This document shows positions 51,692 through 60,505 of a DNA stretch of 64,000 nucleotides, in pieces. How positions within the stretch are numbered: the first letter of the stretch is position 1; each line of letters opens with the position of its first letter. The notes under the pieces were generated by a model. That model did no database searches and was not told the DNA's origin. It saw only the letters and a program-made list of their open reading frames with translations. The position numbers and the translations under genes are program-made. Origin of the DNA: CAADGV01 sp040290295 (lineage in GTDB: Bacteria; Bacteroidota; Ignavibacteria; UBA10030; UBA6906); assembly GCA_040290295.1 (NCBI GenBank), contig PSMW01000016.1:1-64000 (forward strand), written 5' to 3'.

Positions 51692-52963
51692 CTATAAGAG
51701 TTCTTCCAGACGATCTCGTTCACGAACACAGGCAGCCTTCGCTCCGTCAACCAACACTTCCGCGGGGCGTAGCTGCGCGTTGTAGTTGGACGAAAGCACA
51801 AACCCATACGCACCGGCGCAGAGCACCGCAAGCGCATCCCCGCGATCGAGCCGAGGCAAGCGCCGGTCGAGTGCGAAGAAATCCCCGCTCTCACAGCACG
51901 GACCGACAACATCGACGGTTTCGAGCGCACGTCTGGCGATCTTGAGCGGCACAATTTGGTGGTAGGCGCGATACAAACTCGGACGCAACAAATCGTTCAT
52001 CCCCCCATCGACAATGAGAAACGTCTTTGCATCGGTTTCTTTTCGGTACAAGACCTTGGAAACAAGCGCGCCTGCTTCGGCAACGATGGCTCTACCGGGT
52101 TGCAGCGCAATCTTGCAGCCGGTTGCGCGCACGATCGGAAGAATGCGCTCGAGAATCGTCGCAATCTCCGGTACCGACTTCGTTTTCGGCTCGTCCAACA
52201 ACGGGTGTTGAAGAAACCCCTCGTACACAACGCCAAATCCACCGCCGATGTCGAGATCGTGTACAGGAATGCTCCTACGCCGAAAATGCTCGACGATCTC
52301 GCTTAACTTCTCCGCCGCTTCGACGAACGGTTCGACCGACGTGATCTGTGATCCGATATGGACGTGCAAACCGCGAAAGTCGATAGGTGGAGAATGCTCG
52401 CCACGTACGGCAAGTGCCAACGCACGATCAGGGGCCAACCCAAACTTATCGTGTTTCTTGCCCGTCGAGATGTAGTCGTGGCCGCCTGCGTCGATATCGA
52501 GATTGAGACGCAACAGCACGCGTGCGCGAACGCCGAGCTGTCTGGCAATCTCGCTCAACGCGTCCCACTCTTGCTCCGACTCGACGTAGAACCTCCGAAT
52601 GTTGTTCTTGAGTGCGAACAGGATTTCGTCCGCACGTTTTCCCACACCGCTGAAGGAAATGCTTTCGGGCGCAAAACCGGCACTCAACGCAAGAAACGCT
52701 TCCCCTTTTGAGGCAACATCGGCGCCGAGCTGCTCGGCGGCGATAACACGAAGTACCTCAAGATTGGCGTTCGCTTTCACCGCGTACGTAAGATGATGAT
52801 CGTATCCTTCGAGTGCGGACTTGAACGCGCGGCAACGATCGCGAATACTCCGGGCACTGTAAACGTACAACGGCGTACCGACGCGCTCGGCAAGTTCAGC
52901 CAGTGCAACATCCTCACAATACAACTCGTCGTGCAAAAAGTGAAACGGACGCATCACCCCCAC
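51692..52963 (-). CDS. lysA: Diaminopimelate decarboxylase
   Basis: PLP enzyme of 423 residues completing lysine synthesis. The PLP lysine is in YAVKANAN near residue 61, GGGFGVVYEG is the phosphate-binding loop, and GPCCESGDFFA with AGAYGFVLSSNYNAQLRP is the substrate-binding end. The GTG at 52963 has GGAG at good spacing; an ATG three codons in is the alternative. Confidence 0.96.
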   Translation of the reverse strand: MGVMRPFHFLHDELYCEDVALAELAERVGTPLYVYSARSIRDRCRAFKSALEGYDHHLTYAVKANANLEVLRVIAAEQLGADVASKGEAFLALSAGFAPESISFSGVGKRADEILFALKNNIRRFYVESEQEWDALSEIARQLGVRARVLLRLNLDIDAGGHDYISTGKKHDKFGLAPDRALALAVRGEHSPPIDFRGLHVHIGSQITSVEPFVEAAEKLSEIVEHFRRRSIPVHDLDIGGGFGVVYEGFLQHPLLDEPKTKSVPEIATILERILPIVRATGCKIALQPGRAIVAEAGALVSKVLYRKETDAKTFLIVDGGMNDLLRPSLYRAYHQIVPLKIARRALETVDVVGPCCESGDFFALDRRLPRLDRGDALAVLCAGAYGFVLSSNYNAQLRPAEVLVDGAKAACVRERDRLEELL

Positions 52964-52969
52964 ACCAAC

Positions 52970-53495
52970 TCCGAGGTGGAGCGTCGAGGTGTTTCCGCTG
53001 CCATAGCAAACGGTGTTACGTAGCTGTCGAACGGGAGTGTGAAGCCTTTCGGCGCAAACGAGCCTGTTGCGGCGTCCCGTGCATACTCGCCGCGAGAGTT
53101 TTTCAAAATGATCATACTCAGCACTGCAAGGAAATGATTGATGTCGTCTTCATTTGTATAACATCCTAAGCTCACGCGCATCATGCCCGGAACGTCGCCT
53201 CGTCGGGTACCGCAGCGCCGCCCCCGATGTTATCACGTTCACCTTCACCGAAGAACGGCGTCGGTCCGATAAGCATACCCGCACCGAACGGCGCATAGTA
53301 ATTTCTTCCACAGCTTTCCCTTCGCAAGTATAAATGAATGCTGACGTGATGCGCCGGTGAACGCGCCCGAATGTCGGCGTGCTCACCGCGTCCTCCACGT
53401 GCACATACGGTCGAACGGTCCCGTCCAGCAGCGGCACCGGTGTGTCGATCTCCTCCCAACAATCTTTTGGGTGATGAAGCGTGTCAATGAACGTG
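52970..53495 (-). pseudogene. Decayed class V (PLP) aminotransferase gene
   Basis: Three pieces of an aminotransferase class V protein appear in order but in different frames. First, RPYVHVEDAVSTPTFGRVH (around 53410), corresponding to the YVNLDNAASTP start. Then YYAPFGAGMLIGPTPFFGEG (around 53285), the segment after the PLP lysine. Finally VPGMMRVSLGCYTNEDDI (around 53180), the C-terminal domain. The parts between, including the catalytic lysine, are missing, so this is a relic with deletions and frameshifts. It lies between lysA and xerD. Confidence 0.75.
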
Positions 53496-53496
53496 C

Positions 53497-54399
53497 TTAG
53501 CCGCGAGGATGAAACGTGCGATGCACTTCCTTTAAATACTCGCGGTCGATGTGCGTGTAAATCTGGGTTGTGCCGATGTCCACGTGTCCGAGCATCTCTT
53601 GCACAGCGCGCAAGTCCGCTCCTCCTTCCAACAAATGCGTTGCGAAAGAGTGACGAAACGTATGGGGATGCACTTCGCTCGTGATCCCCGCTTGCTGTGC
53701 ATAGCGCTTGACAATGGTCCACACCGCCATGCGCGACATCGGCTTGCCGCGCACATTGAGAAAGAGCGCGTCCGTCGAAGCTGTACGCCGAGCGAGCAGC
53801 AGACGACATTCCGTTTTGTATCGCCCGATCCACCGAAGCGCCGAACCGCCGATCGGCACAAGCCGCTCCTTCGACCCTTTGCCGAACACTCGCACCAGTC
53901 TTTCCTCGGCGAGCACGGAGGACTGCTTCAAGCCGGTGAGTTCCGACACGCGAAGCCCGCACGCATACATCGTTTCCAAGATCGCACGATCGCGCAACCA
54001 CAACTGTTTCTTATCGCCGGCATGGGGTGCAGGTTGCGCAAGAATACTCTCGATCTCCTCCTGCGTCAGAACACTGGGCAAGGTGCGGCTCACTTTCGGT
54101 GCTTCGATCACATCCGTCGGGTCGTCGGTGGCGACGCCGTCGGCAAGCAGGAACCGATGAAACCCCTTTACGACTGAGAGTGCTCGCCGTACGGAGCGAG
54201 GCGACAGCCCTTGCTCGCGTAGCGAAACAAGAAACTGCGCAGCATGATCGTGCCGCACCGATTGGATGTTGCACACCTTGTTGCGTTCAAGAAAAGCAAG
54301 GTACCGTTGAAGATCAAGCCGATACGAGGCAATCGTGTTCCTCGAAGCGTTCTTCTCAAGGAAGAGGTAATTGAGATAGTTGCGACAGTAGTCCTTCAT
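53497..54399 (-). CDS. xerD: Tyrosine recombinase XerD
   Basis: Site-specific recombinase of 300 residues that resolves chromosome dimers at dif with XerC. The N-terminal SAM-like domain (about 1-90) precedes the catalytic domain with ACGLRVSELTGL, HTFRHSFATHLL and GHVDIGTTQIYTH, giving the arginine, histidine and tyrosine. The gene is not next to integrase cargo, so a housekeeping Xer is likelier than a mobile one. Its ATG at 54399 overlaps the stop of the upstream gene (ATGA). Confidence 0.92.
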   Translation of the reverse strand: MKDYCRNYLNYLFLEKNASRNTIASYRLDLQRYLAFLERNKVCNIQSVRHDHAAQFLVSLREQGLSPRSVRRALSVVKGFHRFLLADGVATDDPTDVIEAPKVSRTLPSVLTQEEIESILAQPAPHAGDKKQLWLRDRAILETMYACGLRVSELTGLKQSSVLAEERLVRVFGKGSKERLVPIGGSALRWIGRYKTECRLLLARRTASTDALFLNVRGKPMSRMAVWTIVKRYAQQAGITSEVHPHTFRHSFATHLLEGGADLRAVQEMLGHVDIGTTQIYTHIDREYLKEVHRTFHPRG

Positions 54400-56747
54400 T
54401 GATTGTCGATCGTCTTGATTATGCGTGAGAGCTTCGCGTCCGATCCCTCCACCGGCTTGGGGCTTTCGGGCGTTTGCGTTGCCGGTTCTTCTGAGGGTAC
54501 GCGCTTGGTATCTTCTCCTGCTTCTGCTTCGGGATATTTCACCCTCGTATGATACATGCCGACCAGGACGTTCAGGAATGCCTTCTTGATCTTCGTGAGA
54601 TCCTTCAAGGTCAGCGGACACTCATCCATTTCCCCCTCCTCGAACCGTCTCTTAATCAATTCGTCGATCATGGCTTCGAGTTTTTGTGGAGATGGATCTT
54701 CGAGCGTCCGTGCAACAGCCTCGATCGAATCGGCAAGCATGAGAATGCCTGTCTCTTTGGTTTGAGGTTTGGGACCGGGATAGCGGTAGTCTTGTTCGTT
54801 GATCTCATCGAGCTTTGTCTCATCCGGAGAGTTCTCCGCCAACGCGAGCGCTTTGCGATAGAAGAAGTCGATCAGCGTTGTGCCGTGATGCTGCGGGATG
54901 AAGTCGATCACTTCCTCCGGCAAGTTGTATTGGCGCGCCAGTGCGATACCCTTCTTGACGTGGTTTTGGATGATGAGCGCGCTCATACGCGGCGACAGCT
55001 TCTCGTGCCGATTACGTGCACCTTTCTGGTTCTCAACGAAATAGGTCGGCTTCTCGATCTTCCCGACATCGTGGAAGTATGCCCCGACGCGCGCTAAGAC
55101 CGTATTGGCATCGACAGCGGCTGGCGCTTCGGCAAGATTCGCCATCGTCAGGCTGTGGTGGTACGTACCCGGAGCTTTCTCTGCAAGCAGTTTGAGGAGC
55201 GGATGATGAAACTGCCCCAGCTCGATGAGCGTAAGGTCGGTCGTTACTTTGAAGTATCGTTCGAAGAACACCAACAGCCCGAACGTCAACACAGGAGAGA
55301 CGAGTGAGTTGGCGAGAGCGAACGTCAGTTCCTCTGTCATATTCTCCACCGACTCGAGGCGCTCGAAGCCAAGCGCAAGAATGGCAACCGCGTAGCCGAG
55401 AAAGATGAAGCCGAAGGATCGAATGATCTGCGAACGGTCGCGAATATCGCGCACGGTGTACACCGCAAGCGCTCCTGCCATGAGCGCGGCAAACGCCACA
55501 GCATAGTCGTTCCCTCGCACACCTCCCACCAGATAGGCAATCACCACCGTCCCGTAGAATCCCACACGCGAGTCGAAGATGATCGTCAGCAGCATGGAGG
55601 CTGCAGGCACGACGATCAGATATTCGATCGGGGCAGTTACGTTCACAACGCGCGTGAGGTACGCGAAGAAGCACTCCATCAGGATCACCAGAACGATCAA
55701 CGCCAGCCGACGGTTGTTCGTAAAGATACGGGTGCGAAAGAGTTTGAGATAAATCGTGAACGGCGTCAGCACGATGGCAACGTGGAGAAAGGTTCCGAGC
55801 ATCTGCAGGGGTCCCGCCGTTGCGGCACCCCGTTCGTGCTTCGCCTTCCGCAACGAGTCGATCTTCTGTTTGATCTCCGGCGTCACGCGTTCGTTCTTGC
55901 CGATGATCCGATCCCCTTCTTGCACGAAGCCTGCCGTGCGTGGTACCGATTCGACCGCGGCGTGCAGCGTACGCTCGGTAGCAAGAGCGTTGTATTTGAT
56001 GTTCGGTCCGATGTGAACCAGACCGATCTTACGCGCCACCTCAAGCGTATCGCTTTCGTCATGGAAGTAGGCGGTGAGATCCTGCTCCAAACGTGCGGCG
56101 ACTTCTTCCTGATCGAGAAAATATTTCAGCGGGAGGATTTCTTCCAGTGTTCCTTTTCGTAAGGCAAGTTCCGTACGTGCCAGCGTTTTCTTCCCGACAT
56201 CCAGCACACCGCGGCGAAGATACTCTTGCATAAGATTCGACAGCAAAGCCTCGACTGCGTTCAACGCCTCGTCCGAGAGACCTGCAAGAAGTTCCCATTC
56301 GCGCTCATAGAATTTGATTTCGAGTTGTGAGACGAGCAGCGCTACCTGCACCGAGTCGCTTGCACTTCGCGTCGATCGGTAACGTCCGCGTGCACGCAAG
56401 GCTTCGCGTAGGCGAGAGAAAAACCCGTGCAGCCGTTGCACCTGTTGTTCCGTCTCTACCGCATCCCGCTCGAAGACAGGATACACCTTGGATTTTGCCT
56501 CCTCGACTTCGCGCCGGTAGTCGTCCGGGTCACGCAGAATAGGGAACGAAAACGGAGCGTACAGATCGGCACGGGGCCACAAGGCGCCGACCTTGTACTC
56601 GGTCTCGATTGTTTCACCGCGAGGAAAGAGCAATCCGACGAGCACCACAAGCCCAAGACCAAGCCCCAGCTTGACCGCCAGATCGCGCGTCAGTGGGATG
56701 CTTCGTAATCGAGCGATGAATTTCGTAAGGGAAGCTTCCTCAGCCAT
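54396..56747 (-). CDS. 7TM-HD phosphohydrolase, PgpH-like
   Basis: A 783-residue membrane protein. An extracellular 7TMR-HDED-like part (about 60-300) is followed by seven TM helices (about 305-505) and a cytoplasmic HD domain with TYHHSLTMANLAE and GAYFHDVGKIEKP. In Listeria, PgpH of this architecture degrades cyclic di-AMP. The HDIG-type motif here is complete (HDVGK). Start at ATG 56747; the longer frame is not needed. The C-terminal proline/glutamate-rich tail is not part of the domain. Confidence 0.88.
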   Translation of the reverse strand: MAEEASLTKFIARLRSIPLTRDLAVKLGLGLGLVVLVGLLFPRGETIETEYKVGALWPRADLYAPFSFPILRDPDDYRREVEEAKSKVYPVFERDAVETEQQVQRLHGFFSRLREALRARGRYRSTRSASDSVQVALLVSQLEIKFYEREWELLAGLSDEALNAVEALLSNLMQEYLRRGVLDVGKKTLARTELALRKGTLEEILPLKYFLDQEEVAARLEQDLTAYFHDESDTLEVARKIGLVHIGPNIKYNALATERTLHAAVESVPRTAGFVQEGDRIIGKNERVTPEIKQKIDSLRKAKHERGAATAGPLQMLGTFLHVAIVLTPFTIYLKLFRTRIFTNNRRLALIVLVILMECFFAYLTRVVNVTAPIEYLIVVPAASMLLTIIFDSRVGFYGTVVIAYLVGGVRGNDYAVAFAALMAGALAVYTVRDIRDRSQIIRSFGFIFLGYAVAILALGFERLESVENMTEELTFALANSLVSPVLTFGLLVFFERYFKVTTDLTLIELGQFHHPLLKLLAEKAPGTYHHSLTMANLAEAPAAVDANTVLARVGAYFHDVGKIEKPTYFVENQKGARNRHEKLSPRMSALIIQNHVKKGIALARQYNLPEEVIDFIPQHHGTTLIDFFYRKALALAENSPDETKLDEINEQDYRYPGPKPQTKETGILMLADSIEAVARTLEDPSPQKLEAMIDELIKRRFEEGEMDECPLTLKDLTKIKKAFLNVLVGMYHTRVKYPEAEAGEDTKRVPSEEPATQTPESPKPVEGSDAKLSRIIKTIDNQ

Positions 56748-56865
56748 GCTTCGATCCTGTTGATTCGCTGACAAATATCGAAAGATTGACGTCCAGAAGC
56801 AACGCACTGCCTTGGACGAGAAGCACGAGGAACGCTGCCGCACACCAGAGCGTCACGCAAAAATC

Positions 56866-56896
56866 AAAGCGCCTCGTCCACCGAGTGAACGAGGCG
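56866..56896 (-). terminator. Intrinsic terminator before the PgpH-like gene
   Basis: CGCCTCGT (56870-56877) and ACGAGGCG (56889-56896) pair; on the minus strand the stem is followed by CTTTGATTTTTGC. It ends the cytochrome transcript 29 bp after its stop. Confidence 0.75.
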
Positions 56897-56924
56897 TTCC
56901 GTTCGAAACAACTCGAGGGGTGCG

Positions 56925-57323
56925 TCAGTTGTTCTTCGCTCCCTGATCGATCCACGTGGCAATCGTGCGAAGCTCGTCGGACGTAAGCCACACTGCCTTC
57001 CCTTCTTGAATCTTCTTCTTCGAGTTGAGCGGCATGCGATCACCGAAGGGCGGATTCTCGCTCAGCTTTTGGATCATCAAGCTCTCAGCCGCCTTCCCCG
57101 GCTTGAACGGCACCCCGTGCTTGCCCCCTTGCGCCAGCAACTCGTACGAGTCCATGCTCAACTCGCTCGGGTTGAAATTATCTTCAGCATGGCACGGAAG
57201 ACATTTCGCTTTGATGATCGGAAAGACATCGTTCTTGAACGACACCTTCTTTTCGCCTTGTGCAAACACCAGCCCGAAAAGGAAGAGCGTGAGAACGATG
57301 GTGATGCTGCGAAGATGGTTCAT
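56925..57323 (-). CDS. Small exported c-type cytochrome-like protein
   Basis: A 132-residue exported protein with a signal peptide (about 1-22) and one heme-c motif, CLPCH (C41-H45), preceded by VSFKNDVFPIIKAK and followed by SELSMDSYELLAQGG. The TWIDQGAKNN end is the usual closing helix of the planctomycete-type cytochrome c domain. The heme would sit in the periplasm. The start is the ATG at 57323. It is the last of three heme-c genes in a row. Confidence 0.85.
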   Translation of the reverse strand: MNHLRSITIVLTLFLFGLVFAQGEKKVSFKNDVFPIIKAKCLPCHAEDNFNPSELSMDSYELLAQGGKHGVPFKPGKAAESLMIQKLSENPPFGDRMPLNSKKKIQEGKAVWLTSDELRTIATWIDQGAKNN

Positions 57324-57398
57324 CGAGTTCTCTTCTGATTGTTGAACGGTATTGCTGCATAATATAACCAACTCTCCAACAAAATGGTTGCAGCGCCG

Positions 57399-58088
57399 TT
57401 AATTGTTGAGTGCGCCTTGCGTTATCCACGTTCGGATACGTTGGATGTTTGTAGCGGACAGCTGGTCAGCTCCACTCGGCATTCGCGTGCCGCAGGTTCC
57501 TTCCAGACGCTTGATGAGCGCGCTGTTGTCGGCATTGCCCGGCAAGACGCGCTTGATGCCGGCACAAGGTCCCATCGTTGCGTCAACGTTCACCAAACCA
57601 TTGTAACTGTCATCGCTCCTCAGTGAAAACGGCGCGCCACCGCCGGGGTGACATCCGACGTTCACACAGTTGTTGGTGAAGATCGGTTGAATATCATTCC
57701 TAAAGGAGACCACGGTCGCGGTTATGCGTATCTCGATCTCGATTTCGTTCTCCTCATGCAGCGGAGCATCGAGAGGTGCATCATGCGCGTCGGAATCCTT
57801 TACCTTGACGCTCGTTGTTCCGGCAACAGCTCCGCTGACGGCCGTGATCACGAGTTCGGCTGTCCGATCAGGTTTGTTCGTTAGAGCGGCTGTCGCCAAN
57901 NNNNNNNNNNNNNNNNNNNNNNNNNTGATGACGACCGTTGCCTGACCGCCGGGACTCAATGTTACGATGAGCGTTGAAGCGGTGAGAGGCGGCTTACCAG
58001 GTGCCGACCCTAAATCTTTGCACTGTTGGAACGAGAAGACGACCAGGCAGAGAGCGGCACTCACCGCAAGCATTTTTTTCGCATTCAT
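57399..58088 (-). CDS. Cytochrome-like lipoprotein with a CX4CH motif (contains an assembly gap)
   Basis: A lipoprotein (lipobox FQQC, cysteine 23) of about 229 residues. Residues about 130 to the end resemble the preceding gene's cytochrome domain: VSFRNDIQPIFTNNC replaces VSFKNDVFPIIKAKC, and RIRTWITQGALNN matches its end. The heme motif is CVNVGCH (C141, C146, H147), with four residues between the cysteines instead of two. A run of Ns covers nine residues near the N-terminus, so the exact length and frame there are not known. Confidence 0.75.
   Translation of the reverse strand: MNAKKMLAVSAALCLVVFSFQQCKDLGSAPGKPPLTASTLIVTLSPGGQATVVIXXXXXXXXXLATAALTNKPDRTAELVITAVSGAVAGTTSVKVKDSDAHDAPLDAPLHEENEIEIEIRITATVVSFRNDIQPIFTNNCVNVGCHPGGGAPFSLRSDDSYNGLVNVDATMGPCAGIKRVLPGNADNSALIKRLEGTCGTRMPSGADQLSATNIQRIRTWITQGALNN
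57900..57925. other. Assembly gap (26 Ns)
   Basis: Twenty-six undetermined bases inside a coding region. The frame is maintained if the true gap length is kept at a multiple consistent with 26 bases, which cannot be checked. Confidence 0.99.
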
Positions 58089-58100
58089 CGGCTGTGCCTC

Positions 58101-59213
58101 CTATAGGTAGAAATGAATGAGAAGATTGAACTCATCGTTCTTGACATTCGTCGGTTTCTCGCGGTTGATGCGATACACCGGACGTACCTCCACACCGCTG
58201 ATGGGAAAGAACTCCACACCAATACTGTAGCGAGACGCGGAGCCGGTCTTGAGATCGATGTCGGGATCGGCGAACTCATACATGAATTTCACATCCACAC
58301 CCGGCGTGAGAACGTAATCGGCTTCGATCAGCGAGACAAGTCCCGTTCGTTTCGCGCCCGACTGCTCATCTCTCAACCAATCGACTTCGCCGAAAAGCGT
58401 AAAGTCGTTGAAGCTGCACGAACCCAGCACGCCGAAAAGTGTACGACGTGAGCCGACACTTAGTTCCTTCGTGAAGACGTTCGCTCCGAGACCCAAATGC
58501 ATGTTTTCGGACAGCTTGAACACGCCGTCGGCCCTGCCGAGAAAAGCCTTGTTTTTCGAAACCCCCGCGCCGAATCCGTCGGACGCATTGAACACGCCGC
58601 CCACAACAACAACGGGTCCGGCACTCACGCCGAGTTCCGCGCCGGTGAGTTCTGCGCGACCGCTTTCGGGATTGAATCCGGTGCGATCACGGATGAACGT
58701 GCGATGATCGTCGAGACGCGTTCCGTAGTTCGGAAGAAACTTACCGATTTTGATATAGCCGTTTCCGGGCAGAATGCTCAGCAATCCGAATATCTCGAAT
58801 CCCGAGTAGATCCCCTTGTCGAGATAGATGTTCACCTTCTTCGCAAGCCGGAAGTTGAGATACACATCCCCCTGCATTTGGAAGAAGGCGTTGTTGGTTG
58901 AAGAACCGCCTCGTACGGTATCGGGAATTTGCTGCACGTAGTACAGCGTCCGAACATCGGCACCGATGGAAACCGCCTCAGTGAGCTTTGTCGAAAAATC
59001 ATCGAGCGCAAACTCGTCGCTCCACGTCGGGACGGGAAGTGTCTCGCGCCCGTACTGCTGACCGAACGCTTGCCGCATACCGCCGCCGGAAGGATTGACG
59101 TGACAGGATTGACACTTCGCACCGGTGCGGCTGGCAAAGCGCGGTAAGGCGGCTGCCTCTTCCAGGAAAACACACAGAAGCATGAAGGCAACGCAACTCA
59201 TGAGTTTCTTCAT
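58101..59213 (-). CDS. Fused cytochrome c-porin (Cyc2-like architecture)
   Basis: A 370-residue protein with a signal peptide (about 1-22) directly followed by LPRFASRTGAKCQSCHVNP, a heme-c site (C34, C37, H38), and then by a barrel-like beta-rich part of about 310 residues ending NLLIHFYL. A single heme domain at the mouth of a porin in one polypeptide is the arrangement of Cyc2, the iron-oxidation outer-membrane cytochrome. The LPxFAxxTGxxCxxCH opening also occurs there. Identity with Cyc2 is an inference; other porin-cytochromes of unknown function exist. GAGGAG precedes the ATG. Confidence 0.6.
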   Translation of the reverse strand: MKKLMSCVAFMLLCVFLEEAAALPRFASRTGAKCQSCHVNPSGGGMRQAFGQQYGRETLPVPTWSDEFALDDFSTKLTEAVSIGADVRTLYYVQQIPDTVRGGSSTNNAFFQMQGDVYLNFRLAKKVNIYLDKGIYSGFEIFGLLSILPGNGYIKIGKFLPNYGTRLDDHRTFIRDRTGFNPESGRAELTGAELGVSAGPVVVVGGVFNASDGFGAGVSKNKAFLGRADGVFKLSENMHLGLGANVFTKELSVGSRRTLFGVLGSCSFNDFTLFGEVDWLRDEQSGAKRTGLVSLIEADYVLTPGVDVKFMYEFADPDIDLKTGSASRYSIGVEFFPISGVEVRPVYRINREKPTNVKNDEFNLLIHFYL

Positions 59214-59422
59214 GAGGGGACTCCTCTGTTATGATATGAAATTGATTCTGATTGTGATTCGGGTAGGAATCTCAGCGACAGCCATTCTCAACCGACGGAC
59301 GCAATATAGGAAGCCGCTTTGTGCAAATCAACAAAGAGCACCGTGAGGAAGATGCAAGCGTTCACCAACAGCAAAGCTGATCGCATGAAGCGGGCTCGAT
59401 CCGTCTTGCTGTATTCGCATCT

Positions 59423-60505
59423 CTATTTCACAACCATCATCCGCCGCGTTTGCGTGAACGTCCCCGCCTGCATTTTCGCAAAATAGATTCCGCTGGGAAC
59501 GGACTCGGCGTTCCACTGCACTGCGTATGTGCCCGGTTCTTTCACGTCCTGCACAAGCGTTGCCATTTCTTGACCGAGAAGATTGTACACCTTCAAGGAC
59601 ACGAACTCAGCGCGCGCCACTTGATACTCGATGACCGTCGTCGGATTGAAAGGATTGGGATAGTTCTGCTTCAGTGCGAACTCGGAAGGAAGCTGCTCGC
59701 TGATACGTACATCGGTCGGCAACGGTCCGCTCCACGAGGCTGATCCTGGACTGATCCTGATAACGCCGCTATTGGGCTGCAGCGTATCGGCCGCGGTTAC
59801 CTGCACCGAAGCAGCGTTCCGCGCGATGAACTGATAACTGACGGTCGCTCCCGTCGAGGCACCGGAGTAGCGATCGACACGCCGAATGCGTAATGCCTGA
59901 TGCGAACCAAAGGTGCCCGGCAGGGTCAGCGTGCCAAATCCATCGACGGTGTTCCTAACAACGTGATTCGTCGCTTGATTGACGAAAGGAGACCCGCCGA
60001 CGGTAACCAAGAGAGTTTCGACATACGTGGTGGTCCACTCCGTTCCTAAGGTCATGGGAAGTTGGTAAAACACTTCAGCGGGTGTGTTGGTCCTCCTTAG
60101 GATTGCCGTACCAAAAATGGTCTGGCCGTCGCCTGCTGCACCGGGGTTCAGTAAGTTTGTCGAAAGCGCGAGATACTGATACACGGTGCCCGTAATACCA
60201 AAAAGCGTTTGACGCGTACGCAGCGCGTGGGTCGCACCGGGGAACCAACTTGCGTAGGGCGTGCCGGACACAGCGACGCTCGTCAACGTGTCGAGCACAT
60301 GCGTCGCAAGAGTGCTGAAGTTCCACGTGTTGGCTGTGCTGCCGGGTGTTCCGATATTGGCTGTCGTTGTCAGCGTATCAATGCGATTGACAAGCGAATT
60401 GCCTACGGTCAATCGCGCCGATACGTCTGCTGCCGTAATGGTAACCTGCGCGAGTGACGATCCTACCACAACAACAGTAAGAAGCAAAGCGAACAATGAC
60501 TTCAT
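59423..60505 (-). CDS. T9SS type A sorting-domain protein
   Basis: A secreted protein of 360 residues. A signal peptide (1-19) is followed by a beta-rich body of no recognised family. The last about 85 residues are a T9SS sorting domain: FALKQNYPNPFNPTTVIEYQ, SLKVYNLLGQEMATLV, and the IYFAKMQAGTFTQTRRMMVV end. This domain directs export through the type IX system and attachment at the surface. A GGAGGAGGT ribosome site precedes the ATG. The 209 bp between it and the cytochrome genes hold no gene. Confidence 0.92.
   Translation of the reverse strand: MKSLFALLLTVVVVGSSLAQVTITAADVSARLTVGNSLVNRIDTLTTTANIGTPGSTANTWNFSTLATHVLDTLTSVAVSGTPYASWFPGATHALRTRQTLFGITGTVYQYLALSTNLLNPGAAGDGQTIFGTAILRRTNTPAEVFYQLPMTLGTEWTTTYVETLLVTVGGSPFVNQATNHVVRNTVDGFGTLTLPGTFGSHQALRIRRVDRYSGASTGATVSYQFIARNAASVQVTAADTLQPNSGVIRISPGSASWSGPLPTDVRISEQLPSEFALKQNYPNPFNPTTVIEYQVARAEFVSLKVYNLLGQEMATLVQDVKEPGTYAVQWNAESVPSGIYFAKMQAGTFTQTRRMMVVK

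Noticed and set aside
53497..54399. A mobile-element integrase
   Set aside because: The tyrosine recombinase has XerD length and motifs, with no attachment repeats, tRNA target or cargo genes nearby, so a housekeeping role is preferred.
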